From SSC3 sp035477015 (GTDB taxonomy: Bacteria; Actinomycetota; Actinomycetes; Propionibacteriales; Nocardioidaceae), in assembly GCA_035477015.1 (NCBI GenBank), contig DATILB010000130.1, forward strand, positions 1 through 8,837: a stretch of 8,837 bases of DNA, written 5' to 3'. The notes beneath the pieces are model-generated. The model ran no database searches. It was not told the DNA's origin and was given only the letters and a program-made list of their open reading frames with translations. Positions within the stretch are counted from its first letter, which is position 1. Each line of letters starts with the position of its first letter. A program made the translations under genes and the position numbers. Shown here piece by piece: positions 1-5,030 of this stretch.

Positions 1-287
1 GCAACCAGACCATCGGGCAGCTCGCGACGCATGAGCGTGTCCAGCCGCCCTCGATGACGCGGACGGTGACCAACCTCGAGGCCGAGGGTTACGTCGTACG
101 CCGCCCGCACGAGACCGACGGCCGCCAGGTCGTCGTGTCGATCGCCCCCAAGGGCGAGACCACGCTGCAGGCCGACCGTAGGCGCCGAGACGCCTGGCTC
201 GCCCAGCGACTGCGCGAACTCACCCAAGAAGAGCGTTCCTTGCTGCGTCAGGCAGCCCCGATCCTGGAGAAACTAGGCAGGTCTTGA
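1..287 (+). CDS. MarR-family transcriptional regulator, 3' part
   Basis: The 5' end is cut by the window edge; frame 3 is open from the first base and gives 94 residues before the TGA at 285-287. The visible part begins in the winged helix-turn-helix: IGQLATHERVQPPSMTR reads as the end of the DNA-binding helix pair, with the SMTRTV stretch as recognition helix, followed by LEAEGYVVRRP and the wing (HETDGRQVVVSIAPKG). The rest is the C-terminal dimerisation helix (LTQEERSLLRQAAPILEKL). DGRQ stands where MarR proteins usually have a D-x-R-[DS/A] wing motif. MarR proteins are ligand-responsive dimeric repressors that often control an adjacent efflux pump. Here the stop codon overlaps the TTG start of an MFS exporter by four bases, which implies co-transcription and translational coupling. 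The N-terminal dimerisation part, the promoter and any operator are outside the window, and the ligand cannot be guessed. An ATG at 54 lies inside the HTH and is not the true start. Confidence 0.88.
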   Translation, partial: NQTIGQLATHERVQPPSMTRTVTNLEAEGYVVRRPHETDGRQVVVSIAPKGETTLQADRRRRDAWLAQRLRELTQEERSLLRQAAPILEKLGRS

Positions 288-1603
288 GTCCCACCTTTCG
301 CGCACTGTCCAACCGCAACTACCGGCTGTACGCCGCGGGCGGCATCGTGTCGAACACCGGCACCTGGATGCAGCGAGTCGCGCAGGACTGGCTGGTCCTG
401 GTCCTGACCGGGTTCAGCGGCTCCGCGATCGGTATCACCACAGGGCTCCAGTTCCTGCCCATCCTGATCTTCTCGCCGATCGCCGGTCTGGTCGCTGACC
501 GGTTGCCGAAGCGCCGGCTGCTCCAGGTCACCCAGCTCTTCATGGCCTTCACGTCACTGCTGCTCGGTCTGCTCGCGGTCACCGGGGTCGCGGAGCCGTG
601 GCACGTCTACGTCCTGGCCTTCGTGTTCGGCATCGGTACGGCGTTCGACGCTCCGGCCCGGCAGTCGTTCGTCTCCGAACTGGTCGGCCCGGACGACCTG
701 ACGAACGCCGTCGGCCTCAACTCCGCATCGTTCAACGCCGCCCGCATCGTCGGACCCGCGCTCGCCGGTCTGCTGATCGCCGGTCTCGGGTCCGGGGCCG
801 AGGCGACCGGCTGGGTGATCCTGGTCAACGCCTTCAGCTACTTCGGAGTCATCCAGGCGCTCCAGCGCATGGACAGCCGCTCGCTCAACACTCCGAAGCC
901 CGCAGCCCGGCGACGCGGCATGATCCGCGACGGCGTGCGCTACGTCCGCAGGCGTCCGGACCTGATGCTGGTCATGACGGTCGTCTTCTTCGCAGGCACG
1001 TTCGGACTGAACTTCCAGCTCACGTCGGCGCTGATGGCCACCCACGTCTTCGACAAGGGTGCGTCGGAGTACGGACTGCTCGGCTCGACCATGGCGATCG
1101 GCTCGCTGGCCGGTGCGCTGCTGGCTGCCCGACGCGTCACGGCGGGACCACGTCTCGTCGTACTCGCCGCCTTGGCCTTCGGCGTCGTCGAGATGATCGC
1201 CGGGGTGCTCCCGTCGTACCTCACCTTCGCGCTGTGGACCCCGCTGCTCGGCCTCACTGCGCTGACGATGATCACCGCCGCGAACACCACGATGCAGCTC
1301 GGCGCCGAGCCCGAGTACCGCGGTCGGGTGATGGCGCTCTACCTGATGGTCTTCATGGGTGGCACGCCGATCGGGGCACCGATCGTCGGCTGGATCGGCG
1401 AGGAGTACGGCGCCCGGTGGACGCTGGTCGGCGGTGGCCTGGTGACGATCATCGGAGTCCTCGTGGCCGCACTCCTCTACCACCGGGTGCATTCAACGAC
1501 GACCGTGCTTGCTAGGGTCCTGCGCCGTGCGCCGAACCCTTCTTCTGTTGCTGCTCCCGCTGACGCTGATCGCGACCTGCATGACAGCAGCATCCGCGGC
1601 TGA
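284..1603 (+). CDS. MFS efflux transporter, DHA3/EntS-like (MFS_3 type)
   Basis: A 439-residue inner-membrane protein with about 12 hydrophobic segments, probably a proton-driven exporter. Family marks include the N-terminus FRALSNRNYRLYAAGG with NTGTWMQRVAQDWLVL (residues about 24-39), the loop 2-3 motif GLVADRLPKRRLL (68-80), PARQSFVSEL (124-133) and the motif C-like NAARIVGPALAGLL (151-164). These are typical of the MFS_3 family, which includes enterobactin exporter EntS and macrolide pumps. The length fits the family. The TTG start at 284 overlaps the TGA of the marR-like gene (TTGA), so expression is probably coupled to, and repressed by, that regulator. The last 40 or so residues after the final helix are hydrophilic and Ala/Pro/Arg-rich, and their DNA also carries the promoter and first codons of the next gene; that gene overlaps this one by 77 bases in another frame. 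The substrate is unknown; siderophore, drug or metabolite are all possible. Confidence 0.92.
   Translation: MSPTFRALSNRNYRLYAAGGIVSNTGTWMQRVAQDWLVLVLTGFSGSAIGITTGLQFLPILIFSPIAGLVADRLPKRRLLQVTQLFMAFTSLLLGLLAVTGVAEPWHVYVLAFVFGIGTAFDAPARQSFVSELVGPDDLTNAVGLNSASFNAARIVGPALAGLLIAGLGSGAEATGWVILVNAFSYFGVIQALQRMDSRSLNTPKPAARRRGMIRDGVRYVRRRPDLMLVMTVVFFAGTFGLNFQLTSALMATHVFDKGASEYGLLGSTMAIGSLAGALLAARRVTAGPRLVVLAALAFGVVEMIAGVLPSYLTFALWTPLLGLTALTMITAANTTMQLGAEPEYRGRVMALYLMVFMGGTPIGAPIVGWIGEEYGARWTLVGGGLVTIIGVLVAALLYHRVHSTTTVLARVLRRAPNPSSVAAPADADRDLHDSSIRG
1492..1526 (+). promoter_or_regulatory. Probable leaderless promoter for the secreted-protein gene
   Basis: A -10-like TAGGGT lies at 1513-1518 (actinobacterial TAnnnT). 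Eight bases then separate it from a GTG at 1527, so transcription would start at or next to the start codon. A poor -35 candidate, TTCAAC, is at 1492-1497 with a 15-base spacer. Leaderless GTG/ATG starts with this spacing are common in actinobacteria. The element lies wholly inside the 3' end of the MFS gene, which would free the downstream gene from MarR control. This is read from sequence only. Confidence 0.5.
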
Positions 1604-2090
1604 CCCGTTCGTCGACCGCGAGTCGAAGTACTGGTCCTGGGAGATGCCGAGAAGCTGGGACGTGCACTACAAGACCGACCGGTTGTTCTGGGCGAGTGGT
1701 GACGGCGAGGAGGACGGCCTCAGCGCCAATGTCTCTCGTGAGACCTACGACACCAGGTGCGCGTCCGGCGACACGTGGCAGATCCGCGTGAAGCGGTTCT
1801 TCCGCCAGCACCGACAGTCGCTGCGCTCGCGAGGGTGGCGAATCCTCGACACCAGCAAGATCTTCCACCCGCAGGGCGCCGACCCGCGCGTACGACGTCA
1901 GCGGATGCGGATCACGGGAGGCAACGGTCGCGCCCTCGAGGTCGTCGACTACGGCTTCGTCGGTCCTGGCGAAGGCGCGCTCCTATGCCACCGCGAGCTC
2001 TGGTACCACGAGAACGACCCACGCCGGCACTCGGCAGTGGCGCTGCAGCGGATCAAACGCGTGCTGGACTCCATCCAGTACAAGCGGTAG
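1527..2090 (+). CDS. Small secreted protein of unknown function
   Basis: I do not recognise a family. From GTG 1527 the protein has 187 residues and opens with a clean Sec signal peptide: MRR, then a hydrophobic run (TLLLLLLPLTLIATCMTA), and a likely signal peptidase I cut after ASA, before ADPF. A TTG at 1509 would add six residues (MLGSCA) but has no ribosome site and would put a bulky non-basic stretch before the signal, so GTG 1527 is preferred. The Cys in LIATC is preceded by Thr, so it is not a good lipobox. The mature part is about 163 residues, rich in Trp, Arg and Asp, with WSWEMPRSWDV near its start. It has only two Cys (in TRCASGDTW and ALLCHRELW), which could form one disulfide. 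The C-terminal half looks like mixed alpha/beta, ending in an amphipathic helix (VALQRIKRVLDSIQ). The protein is probably exported and soluble outside the membrane. It overlaps the MFS gene and converges on the ABM-like gene. Confidence 0.85.
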   Translation: MRRTLLLLLLPLTLIATCMTAASAADPFVDRESKYWSWEMPRSWDVHYKTDRLFWASGDGEEDGLSANVSRETYDTRCASGDTWQIRVKRFFRQHRQSLRSRGWRILDTSKIFHPQGADPRVRRQRMRITGGNGRALEVVDYGFVGPGEGALLCHRELWYHENDPRRHSAVALQRIKRVLDSIQYKR

Positions 2091-2121
2091 CCCGGACGCG
2101 TCCCGCGAGGGCTTCGGCTAC
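2087..2121. terminator. Possible bidirectional terminator hairpin
   Basis: The 27-base gap between two convergent stops lies inside an inverted repeat: GTAGCC (2087-2092) pairs with GGCTAC (2116-2121). Within the loop are a perfect palindrome GGACGCGTCC (2094-2103) and an overlapping, mutually exclusive small hairpin CCC-GCGA-GGG (2102-2111) with a GNRA-type loop. No T-run follows on either strand. GC-rich actinobacterial terminators often lack one, but termination here is only an inference from position and fold. Confidence 0.35.
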
Positions 2122-2714
2122 TTCTTCGAGCTGAACCAGGGGCGGTGCAGGTCGATGTAGCTGACGTCGTGCATCGCCATCTCCATCTGCTGCTGCATCT
2201 CCGCGGGCATCGGTGCCTCGACCTCGTAGCGGCGGGCGTCTTCCTCACTGGTGAAGAAGACCGTCTCGGTGAAGGTGCCGTCGTCCTCAATCGCGAGCAG
2301 GCCGCCGAGGATGTCCGGGCGCATCTCGTGCAGCGCCTCGGTGTCGGTCATCATCGCCCGGAGCGTGTCGGCGTCATCGACCTTGCCGCGGATCATCTGC
2401 ACGAAGCCGGCGTCGTCCGAGCCACCGTTGAGCATGAGCGTCACGTCGTCGCAGTCGTGGAACTCGGCGGGCCCGTCGAGGCACTTCTCCATCTCCGCCC
2501 ACCACTCGCCCTGCCGGGGGTGCTGGGAGTTCTCCATGGCCTTCTCGCGCGACTCGAACCGCACCACGCCGACGAACATGTCGTCGTCGGTGAAGCCGTA
2601 GGTTCCCCCGAGCCAGCCGATGGCGTGGGGGCCCATCTCTTCGATCCAGCGGTCGACCAGCGCTTTGGCCTCGTCCTGACGGGTGCACTTGGCCTGGATG
2701 ATCTGAATGAACAC
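2118..2714 (-). CDS. Tandem ABM-like (dimeric alpha-beta barrel) protein
   Basis: From GTG 2714 this is a 198-residue soluble, acidic protein. It contains two similar units of about 95 residues. Unit 1 starts MFIQIIQAKC (1-10) and has the helix DEAKALVDRWIEEM (14-27), then GGTYGFTDDDMFVGVVRFES (36-55) and the helix with WWAEMEKCL (71-79). Unit 2 starts GFVQMIRGKV (103-112), has a helix LRAMMTDTEALHEM, then LGGLLAIEDDGTFTETVFFTS and ends in YIDLHRPWF. The beta-helix-beta-beta-helix-beta order is that of ABM or EthD-like ferredoxin folds, which normally pair as homodimers; two in one chain could form a pseudo-dimer. Some relatives are monooxygenases or haem-degrading enzymes, but I see no diagnostic active-site set, so no reaction is assigned. 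The GTG start is chosen because GGGAGG (2720-2725) sits five bases upstream; the ATG at 2750 would place that ribosome site inside the gene and add 12 residues that do not fit the fold. Confidence 0.85.
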   Translation of the reverse strand: MFIQIIQAKCTRQDEAKALVDRWIEEMGPHAIGWLGGTYGFTDDDMFVGVVRFESREKAMENSQHPRQGEWWAEMEKCLDGPAEFHDCDDVTLMLNGGSDDAGFVQMIRGKVDDADTLRAMMTDTEALHEMRPDILGGLLAIEDDGTFTETVFFTSEEDARRYEVEAPMPAEMQQQMEMAMHDVSYIDLHRPWFSSKK

Positions 2715-2719
2715 GGTGG

Positions 2720-2725
2720 CCTCCC
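2720..2725 (-). promoter_or_regulatory. Ribosome binding site that fixes the GTG 2714 start
   Basis: Read on the minus strand, GGGAGG is followed by five bases and then GTG (2714-2712). This strong match to the 16S anti-SD sequence decides between GTG 2714 and the longer ATG 2750 reading. Confidence 0.8.
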
Positions 2726-2748
2726 TCAAGGCTGTTCGGGTGCTCTTC

Positions 2749-2777
2749 ACGCTAGACCTGCCCCTGGGCAGGGTCCA
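2749..2777 (-). promoter_or_regulatory. Promoter of the tandem-ABM gene with embedded inverted repeat
   Basis: On the minus strand a -35-like TGGACC (2777-2772, four of six matches to TTGACA) and a -10 TAGCGT (2754-2749, TAnnnT) are separated by exactly 17 bases. The expected start is near 2742, leaving a leader of about 28 bases with the GGGAGG site. The spacer and the edge of the -35 box hold a perfect inverted repeat, CCTGCCC-CT-GGGCAGG (2757-2772), placed where a repressor would block RNA polymerase. The promoter reading is moderately good; operator function is inference. Confidence 0.55.
2757..2772. repeat. Perfect 7-bp inverted repeat, candidate operator
   Basis: CCTGCCC (2757-2763) and GGGCAGG (2766-2772) are exact reverse complements separated by CT. 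The repeat lies in the divergent intergenic region between the ABM-like gene and the mini-protein/methyltransferase operon, overlapping the minus-strand promoter. It could bind a dimeric regulator acting on both directions. As a transcript hairpin it would lie outside the minus-strand mRNA, because transcription starts beyond it, which favours a DNA-site role. No regulator gene is adjacent. Confidence 0.5.
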
Positions 2778-2803
2778 CCCTCACAAATGAGACACTTCCC
2801 TGC

Positions 2804-2893
2804 ATGAACCCCCGCTACCGACGTTGGGTGATCCCGGGCGCCTTGGTGCTGCTGATCCTCATCGTCGCGATCCGGGCGATCGTTCGTGGCTGA
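2804..2893 (+). CDS. 29-residue single-span membrane mini-protein
   Basis: ATG 2804 to TGA 2891-2893 encodes 29 residues: a basic head (MNPRYRRW), a hydrophobic helix of about 16 residues (VIPGALVLLILIVAI) and a short basic tail (RAIVRG). Nearly all third codon positions are G or C, as in neighbouring real genes. Its last eight bases overlap the GTG start of the methyltransferase gene, which suggests translational coupling in an operon. There is no clear Shine-Dalgarno sequence. A weak -10-like GACACT at 2791-2796, seven bases before the ATG, would allow a leaderless start, but it lacks the leading T. Such mini-proteins act as membrane-complex accessories in other bacteria, but nothing here names a partner. 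It could instead be a leader peptide for the methyltransferase, or chance. Confidence 0.55.
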   Translation: MNPRYRRWVIPGALVLLILIVAIRAIVRG

Positions 2894-4082
2894 GCCCCTG
2901 TTGAGGGCGTTGACCAGGGTCCGAGCAACGCTTCTCGACGACAGCGCGCTCGTCCGGGCCGTGGGTTCGGGGCGTCAGAAGGGCAGCGCGCCGAAGTCGC
3001 GCCGCGTCGAGCTCCGGTACGTCGATCTCAAGGCCGGGCGGCATCTCCAGGTGGTGGCGTACGACGACACGCAGGCACACACCTCGAACCACCTGGTCGG
3101 TGACGCGGCCCGCGAGGCCGTCGATGGGCTGCTCGACGAGCCGTTCGGGAACTGGCACGTCGAGACGACGGCCGAGACGATGCAGCTCAGGGTCACCAAG
3201 AAGCTCGAGGCGATGGTCCACGTCGGCGCTGCCCCCGAAGACACGGCCACGGACGCCGAGCACGACCGCAAGAAGCCGCGGCTGCTGCCGGAGGACGACC
3301 CTGTCCTGGTCGCGCTCGGCATCTCCGACGGCAAGGGTCGGGTGAAGCCGAGCCGCCAGGCGAAGTACCGCCAGGTCGAGGAGTTCCTCCGGGCGCTCGG
3401 CGTGGCTCTCGACGACGCGAACCTGCCGACCGACCGACCGCTGAGGGTGGTCGACCTCGGGTGCGGCAACGCGTACCTCACGTTTGCCGCCCACCGCTAC
3501 CTCACCGCCATCCGCGGCCTCGAGGTGGAGATGACCGGTGTCGACGTGAAGGCTCAGTCGTTCGCCCACAACAGCGCTGTCGCGGACGAGCTCGGCGTCG
3601 CCATCGACTGGGTTCAGGCCCCGATCTCCGCGGCGGCCCTCGACACCAAGCCGGACGTCGTGCTCGCTCTGCACGCGTGCGACACCGCCACCGATGACGC
3701 GCTCGCTGCGGCCGTCGCCTGGGATTCCTCGCTGGTGCTCGCCGCACCCTGCTGCCACCACGACGTCGCTGCCCAGCTCCGGCGTACCCCGACGCCCGCG
3801 CCGTACTCGATGCTCACGCGACACGGCATCCTGCGCGAGCGTTTCGCGGACACGCTCACCGACGCCTTGCGCGCCGCCGTGCTGCGCCTGGTCGGCTACC
3901 GGGTCGACGTCATGGAGTTCGTGGAGAGCAAGCACACGCCTCGCAACACCCTCGTCAGGGCGACGCGGACGGGTGCGGCAGCCAAGCCTGATGCGCGGGC
4001 CGAGCTCGACGAGCTCGTCACCACCTGGGGCGTCAACCCGAAGCTCGCGGAGCTGCTGCGTGACCGCCTCCGCGATGGTTGA
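2886..4082 (+). CDS. SAM-dependent methyltransferase, METTL25/Methyltransf_32-like
   Basis: A 398-residue cytoplasmic class I methyltransferase. The Rossmann core begins near residue 186: motif I is VVDLGCGNAYLTF (188-200), the acidic end of strand 2 is GVDV (218-221), and strand 4 is VVLALHACDTATDDAL (258-273). The APCCHHD stretch (287-293) and the late ESKHTPRNTLVRA (347-359) are marks I associate with the Methyltransf_32 family, which includes eukaryotic METTL25 and GSTCD; the substrate of the bacterial members is not known to me. The N-terminal 160 residues (GSGRQKG, VELRYVDLKAGRHLQVVAYD, then a charged DRKKPRLL region) form a separate domain that may bind RNA or a partner. The GTG start at 2886 overlaps the preceding mini-protein gene, and no strong ribosome site is seen, consistent with coupled translation. 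The next gene follows after 12 bases. A rRNA or other RNA/protein substrate is plausible but unproven. Confidence 0.85.
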   Translation: MAEPLLRALTRVRATLLDDSALVRAVGSGRQKGSAPKSRRVELRYVDLKAGRHLQVVAYDDTQAHTSNHLVGDAAREAVDGLLDEPFGNWHVETTAETMQLRVTKKLEAMVHVGAAPEDTATDAEHDRKKPRLLPEDDPVLVALGISDGKGRVKPSRQAKYRQVEEFLRALGVALDDANLPTDRPLRVVDLGCGNAYLTFAAHRYLTAIRGLEVEMTGVDVKAQSFAHNSAVADELGVAIDWVQAPISAAALDTKPDVVLALHACDTATDDALAAAVAWDSSLVLAAPCCHHDVAAQLRRTPTPAPYSMLTRHGILRERFADTLTDALRAAVLRLVGYRVDVMEFVESKHTPRNTLVRATRTGAAAKPDARAELDELVTTWGVNPKLAELLRDRLRDG

Positions 4083-4094
4083 GGTGCGAACGAA

Positions 4095-5030
4095 GTGAGC
4101 CTCGAAACCGCTGTCGTCCTCTTGTTACTGGCGGCGAGGCCGGAGGTGCTCTTCAGCTTCCAGGACGCGGAGATCGGCGAGTCGAGTGCGATCGTCGACG
4201 GTGGCGACGTCGTCTTCACGATCAACGACTCAGGAGACAGCGCCCGTGTCTTCGTGGTCGACAAGCGCAACGGCCAGACCGTCGGCATCACGACGTACGG
4301 CGATGAGGACCCGGTCGACGTCGAGGCACTCGCGGCCGGACCGGGCGACACGCTGTGGGTGGGCGACATCGGCGACAACGATGCCGAGCGCAGCCACATC
4401 ACCGTCTACGGGATCCCGACCCCGGGCCGCGGCGACGCGACGGTGGAGCCGACGTCGTACGAGATGGTCTATGACGACGGCCCGCGCGACGCCGAGACCC
4501 TGCTGGTGCACCCCAAGACCGGACGGATGTACGTCGTGTCCAAGGGCCTGCTGGGAGGCACGGTGTACGCCGCGCCGAAGCAGCTCCGAGAGGACCGCAC
4601 CAACGTCCTGCAACCGGTCGGCGGCGCTGGCGGGCTCGTCACCGATGGCGTGTTCCTGCCGGACGGCGAGCATCTGCTCCTGCGCGACTACGTGTCGGCC
4701 ACCCTCGTCGCCGCCAGCGACTTCACTCCGCTCGCGCGGTTCAGGCTGCCGGCGCAGGAGCAGGGTGAGGGCATCGGGTACGACGGCCAGCGCGTCCTGG
4801 TCAGCACCGAGGGCGAGTACGCCGAGGTGCGCGCGCTGGCGCTACCGCCTCGTGTGCTCGAGGCGATGGAGCCGACCCCCAGCGCGACGCCGACTCCTGA
4901 GCCCGGCGGAGAGGTCGCCGCCGCCGACGACGAAGCGCCCTGGGCGAAGGTGCTGCCCTGGGCGCTCGTCGCAGGATGGATCGTGGTGGCGGCCGTCGGA
5001 GCCCGTTGGGTGCTCCGCCGACGCCGCTAA
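4095..5030 (+). CDS. Membrane-anchored beta-propeller-like protein
   Basis: A 311-residue protein. A hydrophobic N-terminus (AVVLLLLAA, residues 6-14) resembles a signal peptide but has no basic residue before it, so export is likely rather than certain. The body (about 25-250) looks like an all-beta propeller: blade-like repeats carry NDSGDSARVFVVD (44-56), DVEALA (75-80), WVGDIGDND (88-96), DAETLLVHPKTGRMYVVSK (132-150), LPDGEHLLLRDY (188-199) and GEGIGYDGQRVLVSTEG (224-240). Similar DIGDN and acidic D-x-E-[AT]-L blades occur in secreted esterase/phytase-like and SdiA-regulated-like propellers; this is a resemblance only. A Pro/Thr-rich linker (TPSATPTPEP) leads to one helix (LPWALVAGWIVVAAVGA, 287-303) and a stop-transfer RRRR end, so the propeller should face outside. 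There is no LPXTG. GTG 4095 is the first possible start after an in-frame stop, with GAGG at 4081-4084. The stop TAA overlaps the serC stop on the other strand. Confidence 0.8.
   Translation: MSLETAVVLLLLAARPEVLFSFQDAEIGESSAIVDGGDVVFTINDSGDSARVFVVDKRNGQTVGITTYGDEDPVDVEALAAGPGDTLWVGDIGDNDAERSHITVYGIPTPGRGDATVEPTSYEMVYDDGPRDAETLLVHPKTGRMYVVSKGLLGGTVYAAPKQLREDRTNVLQPVGGAGGLVTDGVFLPDGEHLLLRDYVSATLVAASDFTPLARFRLPAQEQGEGIGYDGQRVLVSTEGEYAEVRALALPPRVLEAMEPTPSATPTPEPGGEVAAADDEAPWAKVLPWALVAGWIVVAAVGARWVLRRRR

Noticed and set aside
554..1492. 312-residue minus-strand frame and 305-residue plus-strand frame (598-1515) over the MFS gene
   Set aside because: Both are Arg/Asp/His-rich shadows of the clear transporter frame and show no family motif or membrane pattern.
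1509..1526. TTG 1509 as start of the secreted protein
   Set aside because: No ribosome site, and it would put six extra residues before a normal MRR signal start; GTG 1527 also fits a leaderless promoter.
1527..1610. Lipoprotein reading of the secreted protein
   Set aside because: The Cys is preceded by I-A-T; Thr at -1 is not accepted by normal lipobox rules, and an ASA cut site follows.
2145..2807. 220-residue plus-strand frame over the ABM-like gene
   Set aside because: It is the antisense shadow of a gene with a strong ribosome site and a repeated fold; the composition is Val/His/Leu-rich and unlike a real protein.
2859..3935. 358-residue minus-strand frame over the methyltransferase
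   Set aside because: The opposite strand carries textbook SAM-binding motifs; this frame carries none.
4953..5030. Sortase anchor at the propeller C-terminus
   Set aside because: The helix and RRRR tail fit, but there is no LPXTG-like motif; LPWAL does not qualify. A plain membrane anchor is simpler.
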